64,000 bases of DNA from Proteles cristata cristata. Lineage: Eukaryota > Chordata > Mammalia > Carnivora > Hyaenidae. Each line of letters begins with the position of its first letter. Within the stretch, counting starts at the first letter, position 1. Shown here one piece after another: positions 57,209 through 64,000 of the stretch. Both the position numbers and the translations under genes were made by a program. Location of the stretch: assembly GCA_017311185.1 (NCBI GenBank), contig JAESUZ010005528.1:434001-498000 (forward strand), read 5' to 3'. Under the pieces are notes generated by a model. It was not told where the DNA came from, made no database searches, and worked only from the letters and a program-made list of their open reading frames with translations.

Positions 57209-59772
57209 GTAAAGACTTGCTGTTTTATTAAAAACATTTCTTCACGTAAGACGTTGTATTGGAATCTCAAATTAGGGGAAATTGTGGTTTCTTCCTTTGG
57301 TATATGGTATCTTCGATGTTTTTCCATTTTAAACAAAATGGTTTTGAATTCTCTGCTTCAAAATGTTTGAAATATTTGAAAGCATTTAAACATCCTTAAG
57401 AAAAATTGGATTTTTTAAATAAGGCCAGTAAAGTTTCAAGGAAGGCCATGTGTGTCTTTGACAAATTCTCATACTTTTGATTATGCTTAACTGTGAGAAT
57501 GCTCCCTCCCACAGTCCTCCTCTTCAGCCCTTCATCAGACTCAGTACAGTCCAACCTTTCTTCTAGTTGTGTCTGGTCTCTGCACCATTTCAACAGGGTT
57601 CTGCTGTTACTAAATCAGGACTTCCTAACTTGTAACCATTCAGGGATATTAAAATGAAGATTCTGACTCTAGGTCTAGGGTAGTGCTTGAGATTCTCCAT
57701 TTCTAACAGTCTCCCACAATGCTGATACTGATGCTGCTGGTCTGAGGGCCACAATTTGAAAAGCAAGATGATATTGCACCAGAGATAGTTAAGTTAAAAA
57801 AAAAAAATCCCTGGGGCACCTGGGTGGCTTAGTCGGTTAAGCGTCTGACTTTCGCTTAGGTCATGATCTCGCGGTTCGTGGGTTCGAGCCCCGCGTCGGG
57901 CTCTGTGCTGACTGCCAGCTCAGAGCCTGGAGCCTGTTTCAATCTGTGACTCCCTCTCTCTCTGATCCTTCCTTGCTCACGCTGTCTCTCTCTCTCTCTC
58001 TCCCCTAGAAATAAAAAAAATTAAAAAAAAAAATCCCTGTGAATGCATTGGCTAATAGGTTACCCTGCGTAGACCATAATATTTTTAATGTTTACTTTTG
58101 ATAGAGCATGAGCAGGGAAGGGGCAGAGAGAGAGGAGCAGACAGAATCTGAAGCAGGCTCCAGGCTCTGACCTGTCAGTACAGAGCCTGATGCAGGGCTC
58201 GAACCCACGAACTGTGAGATCATGACCTGAGCTGAAGTTGGCCATTTAGCCGACTGAGCCACCCAGGCGCCCTTACAGTTACTCAATTCTGTCATCTCCT
58301 GTGAAAGCAGCCATAAGTGAATGGGCATGCTCTAGTGAAACTGCAGCTGACCTTTGAACACCACAGGAGTTAGGGGCACTGACCCCCAGGTAGTAAAAAA
58401 TTCAATGTACAGCTTTTGACTCCTTCAAAACTTAAATACTAATAGACTACTGTTGACAAAAAGCCTTATTGGTAACATAAAGTGAATGAGCACATATTCT
58501 GTATATGTATTATGTACTGTATTCTTACATTATGATAAGCTAGAGACAAGAAAATGTTATTAAGGAAATCGTAAGGAAGAGAAAATACATTTACAGAACA
58601 GTATGTAAAAAATCCGCAAGTGGACCTGCACAGTTCAAACCCATATTATTCAAGGGTCATATTTCTAAAAACAGGTATCTGGCCAGAGCCATAGTTTACT
58701 GACCACTGAATTATGCTTTTAAGTTTTGTAACTAGTTACTGGTGCTAGAAATGTCAAACATAGTAGCCAGCTAGATGAGAAAATAATTATATTTAGGTGA
58801 AACTTTTCATCACTCTTCAAGTTACACTCTAAGCTGCCTCTTAAGGAAATATATGCAACCCAGAGATTAGGAACTAAAAATGAAGGTGCTGACATTCCTG
58901 AGATTTTCAAAGTTCTTCCAGAGAAATGCTTTATTTTTGTATTTTTTGGTTTTTTTGTTTTTTTTTTTGGTCTCGGCTTTGTATTCATTGTTTAGAATTC
59001 TTAAAGCCTAAATAGAATTTTGAAAGGTTATTTTTTAAAAATGTCTATTTATTTAGAGAGAGAGAGGGTGAGCGGGGTAGGGGAAGAGAGTAAGAGAGAG
59101 AGAGAATCCCTAGTAGAGCCTGACGCAGGGCTCTATTCCAGGACCCGTGAGATCATGACCTGAGTTGAAATCAAGTCGAACGTTCAACCGACTGAGCCAC
59201 CCATGCACCCCTTGAAAGGTTATTTGAAGCATCAAAGTAATAGTACAGATACAGGTATGAAGATCCTCTTCATCCTGTATAAATGTATATTTCTTTCTCA
59301 TAAGCCATATAGTACTCCTGTGTTCAAATTAAACGTCGTTCTGATCATTTCTGTCTCTTATTCTATTAGATGTATGGCTGCAGCCATAAAAGATGCAGGT
59401 GTACAACCTGAGGAGATATCTTATGTCAATGCACATGCTACTTCCACACCACTGGGAGATGCTGCTGAGAACAAAGCTATCAAACGTCTTTTCAAAGACC
59501 AGACACAGGCCCTAGCGGTTTCTTCAACTAAGGGAGCCACGGGACATCTGTTGGGAGCTGCAGGGGCAGTTGAGGCAGCTTTTACTGCTCTGGCTTGTTA
59601 TTATCAAAAGCTACCACCTACTTTAAACCTGGATTGTACAGAACCAGAATTTGATCTCAATTATGTTCCACTGAAGGCACAAGAATGGAAAGTTGAGAAA
59701 AGACGTATTGGACTCACCAATTCCTTTGGTTTTGGGGGTACTAACGCAACACTTTGTATTGCTGGCATGTAG
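56229..59772 (+). CDS. OXSM: OXSM, mitochondrial 3-oxoacyl-[acyl-carrier-protein] synthase (beta-ketoacyl-ACP synthase)
   Basis: Condensing enzyme of mitochondrial type II fatty acid synthesis: it joins malonyl-ACP to the growing acyl-ACP with loss of CO2, in the matrix, supplying octanoyl-ACP for lipoate. Coding exons 56229-57208 and 59370-59772 join to 460 residues (human 459). The first 44 residues are rich in Arg/Lys/Ser with no Asp or Glu, a typical matrix presequence. The KAS fold starts at about 44 ([14 protein letters not shown]). Catalytic C210 is in [11 protein letters not shown]349 in [12 protein letters not shown]381 and H386 in [14 protein letters not shown], and the C-terminal glycine loop is [14 protein letters not shown]. 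The stop TAG is at 59770-59772. Start chosen: the ATG has A at -3 and matches the known vertebrate N-terminus. Intact, no breaks. Confidence 0.98.
57620..57768 (-). repeat. MER5A (hAT-Charlie), antisense
   Basis: AAATGAAGATTCTGACTCTA and CTGATACTGATGCTGCTGGT, ending CACAATTTGAAAAGCA, resemble an inverted MER5A. Confidence 0.6.
57813..58022 (+). repeat. Young CanSINE, sense, in OXSM intron
   Basis: Intact head and B box. The 3' part is a pure pyrimidine run ending CCCCTAG at 58002-58008, which looks like a splice acceptor. Flanked by AAAAAATCCCTG. Confidence 0.95.
58078..58272 (-). repeat. CanSINE, antisense, in OXSM intron
   Basis: AATGTTTACTTTTGATAGAG to CTGAGCCACCCAGGCGCCC; inverted relative to the SINE about 55 bp before it. 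Confidence 0.93.
58344..58660 (-). repeat. Tigger7/MER44-like DNA transposon
   Basis: Inverted ends CAGCTGACCTTTGAACACCA and TATTATTCAAGGGTCAT, with an internal GTGGACCTGCACAGTTCAAA; only about 317 bp, non-coding. Confidence 0.8.
59028..59211 (-). repeat. CanSINE, antisense, near OXSM last exon
   Basis: ATGTCTATTTATTTAGAGAG to TGAGCCACCCATGCACCCC; duplication TTGAAAGGTTATTT; ends about 160 bp before the OXSM acceptor. Confidence 0.93.
59370..59772 (+). CDS. OXSM: OXSM last coding exon (residues 327-460)
   Basis: Acceptor TTATTCTATTAG ends at 59369 after a pyrimidine tract. The A at 59370 completes Arg327, followed by [20 protein letters not shown]. It carries both catalytic histidines (349, 386) and Lys381 and ends AGM-stop. 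Confidence 0.98.
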
Positions 59773-59860
59773 GACAAATCATTTGTAATTAAACACTGAT
59801 TTTTTAAAATGTTATAAACAGGCTATCATAAATGGAGAAATAAAATATATCAATATTTAT
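59773..59860 (+). terminator. OXSM: OXSM 3' UTR with polyadenylation signals
   Basis: Two candidate poly(A) signals follow the stop: ATTAAA at 59788-59793 and canonical AATAAA at 59839-59844, giving a very short 3' UTR of about 70-90 nt. A longer UTR running through the SINE that follows is possible. Confidence 0.6.
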
Positions 59861-59919
59861 CAATATGTATGTCGATATATATCAATATCCAGTTACCCTT
59901 TATCTGTGTCAGAATTTTT

Positions 59920-60135
59920 TTTTTTAATGTTTTTTATTTATTTCTGAGAGAGACAGAGAGAGAGCGTGAGCAGGGGAGGGTCAGAGAGAGAGGGAGTCAC
60001 AGACTCTGAAACAGGCTCCAGGCTCTGAGCTGGCAGTCAGCACAGAGCCCGATGCGGGACTCGAACCCATGAACCACGAGATCATGACCTAAGCGAAAGT
60101 CGGACACTTAACCGACTAAGCCACCCAGGCGCCCC
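59920..60135 (-). repeat. Young CanSINE, antisense, just after OXSM
   Basis: Full length; duplication TGTGTCAGAATTTTT at 59905-59919 and from 60136; inserted at the edge of a MER20, about 75 bp past the OXSM poly(A) signal. Confidence 0.95.
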
Positions 60136-60361
60136 TGTGTCAGAATTTTTCAACCCTGCCACTATTGACATTTTGGACAGGATAATTCTTTGTTGGGGGA
60201 AAGGCAGCCTGACCTGTATATTACAGGATGTTTGGTGACACCCTCATCTTTACCCACTAGATTCCAATAGCACCCCCTTCTCTAACTGGGACAACCAAAA
60301 ATGTCTCTAGACCTTGCCAGGTGTTTTCTGGACGGCAAAATAGTCCCCGTATGAGGACCTA
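60136..60361 (+). repeat. MER20 (hAT-Charlie)
   Basis: CACTATTGACATTTTGGACA, GGATAATTCTTTGTTG, ACAACCAAAAATGTCTCTAG and CGGCAAAATAGTCCCC follow the whole MER20. Confidence 0.85.
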
Positions 60362-60689
60362 CGGGGTCAAAGAGTCTAGGTCAAACGACTCTTTAATATT
60401 TCACCTGCTCTGGTCCCTTCCACAACGTTTGGCGAGTGGCTGCTCTGTGCCAGGCAAGGTTGTTGCCCTGTACCCCTCCAGGCATACCATTCCCATACAA
60501 CACGGGGAGAAGGAATGTGAACAGAACTGGAGTTTGCATCATCGATCAACATTCTTTGAATAAAGCAGTCATCCAACAATGACCTGTTTACCCCTTCTAC
60601 CTAATTACCTCTCTTTTCATATTATCTGTACAGAGATAAAATAAATGAGTGAAATTTCCCTAAACTCCCAAGTCATGAGTTCTCTGAAA

Positions 60690-61262
60690 GAAAGGTGAAA
60701 TTGGTTTGGTGTTCCTTATTCTTTTTGTATGTATGGTGGCACCCAGTGACTCATGGAGATAAAGGGCCTCAGGAAGTGGGGCAGAACTTGTTGGCAACAC
60801 AAGCCACATCACCTCAGCCCACTTGTATGGCAGTTATGGTAGTTTTGTGTCCTCTTCCAACATCCCACCACAAGTGCTCATGGTGCCTCTAATTTTCCAC
60901 CTTGGGAAACAGACTTCCATCTTTTTTCCAAAGCTCTTCTGAGACTTCATTCATCCCGGTCTTGCTGGAAGGGTTGGGAGGGGAGAGGACAAGTTCCCTA
61001 AAGCAACAGTCAGAACCAATGAGGAATGGAGTTAGTGGTTAAGTGCCTCGGCCTCCTCTCCTCTCAGGCATTTATAAAGGTCTCTGCAGTCCCTCAGAAG
61101 GTTTCTGGTCAGACAAAACTTCAGTGCTCAATAACCCTCTTTTCCTGGGTTTTCCCCCTTCCCTCTCCTCCCTCCCTGATTTTTCATCCTGTTCTCAGGT
61201 ATTACCCCCAAAACAAACTATCTTGTGTTAGGCTCTGCTTTGTGGGGGACTCAAACTAAGAC
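60690..61262 (+). repeat. Probable LTR remnant (tentative)
   Basis: The right end, TTAGGCTCTGCTTTGTGGGG then ACTCAAACTAAGACA, resembles the end of an old LTR; there is a TCC-rich stretch before it. The family was not identified. 60362-60690 shows nothing. Confidence 0.35.
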
Positions 61263-61845
61263 AAGAAGTATCTGTTGCAATGTGGGTTTATGTAGCAAAG
61301 GGATAGAGTGAATAAGTGGATACGTGGAATGTGTATATTTCTGCAGGGGTGAATAGTGTTCCACACATTTTATTAGGCTGAATATATCGCCTACCCATTG
61401 ACCTTGACTATAGCACTTTTCCCCCTATATGCCTATAGGCTCCAGCCGTGTTCATTCAGCTATACTGTTTTGGCATTGGCACACATTTATCCAAGTGAAA
61501 TTTGTTGGGTGCTAACTATGGACCTGGTTTTGTACTGGCCACCAATGAGAAAGGATGTGTAACGGAATATTTTGTAAAAGAAGCTGAGCCCATAAGGGTG
61601 AATAGGTCTCAGCTAGGTTAAGGGGAAGATAGGGAAGGAAGGAAGAGTATTCCAGCCAGGAGGAATAGCATGGAAACGTTAGAAAAGTTTGTACAGTTGT
61701 ACTAAACACAAATACATAAGCCTCAGATAGGGGATGGGGAGGAGTAGGAGATGAAGCCAGAAAGCCTGGTGGAAAACAGGTCACAAAGAACTTACAAGTT
61801 TTGTTAAGGACATAAAAGTAACGGGAAGCCATTCAAGGTAAGGTT
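61263..61845. other. Intergenic DNA downstream of OXSM
   Basis: Old antisense L2-like text from about 61510 (TATTCCAGCCAGGAGGAATA, TAACGGGAAGCCATTCAAGG); it continues after the LTR-like insertion at 62446-62620. Confidence 0.45.
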
Positions 61846-62445
61846 ATGATGGTTTTTCTAAGGTGTCAACTTGGCAAGGGTGAACTACATACATTTCCTA
61901 GAATTCTATGTTTTCGGTTAGCGCTGATCTAACAGATTCCTTGTGGGAGATTTGGAGTGGGGGAGTGAAGCAGGCTCCAATTTTGTAGCACATGCATGTT
62001 GTGGCTTTGCTGGCTCACCTTGATGAGAAGGCAGTGGCTGAGCCTTGCAACTGCTTCCCCTTTTGTTGGCTCTTCCTTCAGTTTTGTTCACTTCTGGGCC
62101 AGATGTGTGTCTAACTCCATGGTAATGAAGGGCCCCAGCTTTGCTCCATACCACCAAGGTCACAGGCAGCAAGGTCTGAGAGGCTTGGCTTCATTCTCAT
62201 GGTTGTGGGTTCTAGCTTGTTATTGAAACGTTATATCCATCTTCCCACTCTAACTGGCTGCCCTATGGACTTCAGAGTCCAGCAACACTAACAACACAAC
62301 AATAGTCCAGTAACAGCCTTCCAGAGACTGTTTCACCATTTCTCCTAATTGTGTAAGGTCAAAAGCCTATAACAAGTATCTGTGTCTGCCTACCTATATC
62401 TATCTTAGTGGTTCTGTTTCTCTGAGCCCTGACTGATACATTTGA
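61846..62445 (+). repeat. LTR-like element inserted in an old LINE
   Basis: Begins GGTTATGATGGTTTTTCTAA with GTGTCAACTTGGC and ends GGTTCTGTTTCTCTGAGCCC then TGACTGATACA, the two ends of a known solo-LTR-like mammalian repeat. The surrounding L2-like sequence resumes on the right. Confidence 0.5.
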
Positions 62446-62644
62446 AGAAGAATGGGAGTTACTGGGAGCAACATAATCACACTTGCTTTTGGAAACATCA
62501 CTCTGGCTTCAGAGTGAAGAACAGATTGGAGGGAAGCTTGATTCCCATAAGGAAATCCAGTCAGAAGGGTATTATAAAACCCAGGTAAGAAAAGATGGTG
62601 GCCTGGATGAAGAATCTTAACCTAAGATAATTCCAAAGTTGAAT

Positions 62645-63120
62645 GTCATGTTTTGTTCTTAAAAATCAACTAAGGCATAATTTATATATAATAAAATGCA
62701 CCTATTTTAAATGTACAGTTAAATGAGCTTGGACAAGGATGTATACATAACTCATGTAACTGCCCTAATCAAAGTATGGAATATTTCCATGGCCACAAAA
62801 ATTCTCCCGTACCTTTTAGCAGTCAATTCTCTTTCCCCATCCCCCCACCCCCTGAACTCCAGACAATCACCAAAGACCTTTCTGTCACTGCAGAAAAGAT
62901 ATGCCTTTTCTAGAATTTTATATAAATGGAGTCATACAGAGTATACTCTGGTATCTGGCTTCTTCCACTCAGTGTTTTTGAGCTTTTTCAATATTATTGA
63001 GTATATCAATAATTCATTCCATCTATTGCTGACTTCGCAAAACTCTTTAGTCAATACAGATACCCTTCACTTTTACTCTGTCCCTAATCCCCACTTAACT
63101 TGGTATAACATTTTACTTTA
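62645..63120 (+). repeat. Old L1 3' UTR segment
   Basis: AATAAAATGCACCTATTTTA, AAATGTACAGTTAAATGAGC, AATTTTATATAAATGGAGTC and GGCTTCTTCCACTCAGTGTT match a widespread old L1 UTR block. Confidence 0.6.
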
Positions 63121-63839
63121 TCTATTATTTTTTAAATGAATATGTATTGGCTTTTGAACAGAAGCAGGTTTTTAAAAATATACTGGAACTGTGAGAGCTT
63201 TTAAAGCAAAGAATCCTTCCTCTGAAAATCACAAATGTATAAGGATGTAACAAAGGATATATATGCAGATAGTATATATATGTGTATCTATATCTATACA
63301 TACACATGTTAGTGAGAATACTACAAACTGCTACAAATTTGAGAATTATTTCCTAATAAGTATTTCCTAAAAGAATATATAACTATTTTTAGACCTAATT
63401 ATCCTCTCCCTTCTATCCCACCAGAGTTTTTACAGTTAAGGAAAAAAGTAGAGGAACTGAAGATAATAAAAATAATAATAGTTAGCTTTTATGTTAATTT
63501 AGGTCCCCTGAGAAGCAAACAGCAAGACAGGATTTTCTGTGCAAGAAATTCATCGGGGGAAAGGCCCATGAGGGACAGGGAAAGAAAGCTGGAGAAAGCA
63601 GATAGCATCTTGAGACTCAGATAAGAGGTCCCTCTGTAAGGAATGAAAGAGGATTGGGTAGAAGGGTCTCAGACTGAAGTACCATTCTAGGAAAGTTTTG
63701 GCCAGGCTGATGAGGAGTTGTTGACTGAAATCTCTCGTTAAAGGAGTTCCACAGTTCTCAGAATGGGCCTTCATTAATTCTTGCTTGGTGATTGGTTGGG
63801 AGCTGCCTGGGCACAGCAGGAGATCTGAGCTGTATATAT
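63121..63839. other. Intergenic DNA at right edge
   Basis: A TA-rich simple patch at 63255-63305, then a purine-rich stretch 63490-63830 that may be an LTR remnant (GAGAAGCAAACAGCAAGACA) but was not assigned. No gene. Confidence 0.4.
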
Positions 63840-64000
63840 ATATTTTTTTAAATGTTTATTAGTTTATTTTTGAGAGAGCAGTGCATGAGCAGAGAGGGAG
63901 AGAATCTTAAGCAGGCTCTGTGCTGACAAGAGGCTCCATCCCATGAACTGTGACATCATGACCTGAGCCAAAACCAAGACGCCTAACCAACTGAGCTAAC
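63840..64000 (-). repeat. CanSINE, antisense, cut by the window end
   Basis: AATGTTTATTAGTTTATTTT to CCTAACCAACTGAGCTAAC; head outside the window. Confidence 0.9.

Larger units (their letters stand above)
57209..59369 (+). other. OXSM: OXSM intron between coding exons
   Basis: A 2.16 kb intron carrying a MER5A remnant, a sense CanSINE, an antisense CanSINE 50 bp further on, a Tigger7/MER44-like element and a second antisense CanSINE. 58700-59020 is unique AT-rich DNA. Confidence 0.9.

Overview
This is a 64 kb stretch of a mammalian nuclear genome, almost certainly from a cat (Felidae). About 45 tRNA-Lys-derived CanSINEs of the felid type (GGGGCGCCTGGGTGGCT head, CT-rich 3' part, AAATAAAT tail) are scattered through it, with carnivore L1 3' ends in both introns and intergenic DNA. 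Older mammalian repeats (L2, MIR, MaLR LTRs, MER20/MER5A, Tigger) fill much of the rest. Nothing bacterial, viral or CRISPR-like is present.

Two protein genes are supported, transcribed divergently. NGLY1 (peptide:N-glycanase 1) lies on the minus strand. Nine coding exons were rebuilt from splice sites and reading phase: 48905-49035, 38396-38510, 33720-33965, 21962-22127, 11540-11762, 8439-8560, 7178-7323, 4927-5037 and 3300-3464. They encode residues 1-475 without a break: the PUB domain, the zinc-binding Cys4 set (250/253/283/286), the catalytic triad (C309/H336/D353) and the start of the PAW domain. The remaining C-terminal exons lie beyond position 1. The exon lengths sum to 1425 nt, exactly 475 codons, and every junction is in phase, so the gene looks intact.

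OXSM (mitochondrial 3-oxoacyl-ACP synthase) lies on the plus strand, with coding exons 56229-57208 and 59370-59772 giving 460 residues. It has an acidic-residue-free mitochondrial presequence and the Cys/His/His (plus Lys) condensing-enzyme residues. A CpG-rich promoter at about 55.3-55.6 kb, with an NRF-1 palindrome, and a likely noncoding first exon precede it.

Layout: 1-49.1 kb is NGLY1, with large repeat-filled introns. A CpG island at about 48.5-49.3 kb is its promoter. 49.3-55.3 kb is intergenic, with a Tigger-type DNA transposon and SINEs. 55.3-59.85 kb is OXSM. 59.85-64 kb is intergenic and repeat-rich. The two products do not form one pathway: NGLY1 deglycosylates misfolded glycoproteins in the cytosol, and OXSM elongates acyl chains in mitochondrial fatty acid synthesis.

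I found no new biological system. The observations worth a second look are a young SINE 21 nt from an NGLY1 splice donor, SINE-borne cryptic splice acceptors, inverted SINE pairs inside transcribed introns, a Tigger1 copy with several nested insertions, two SINEs sharing one target site, and short upstream ORFs in OXSM.
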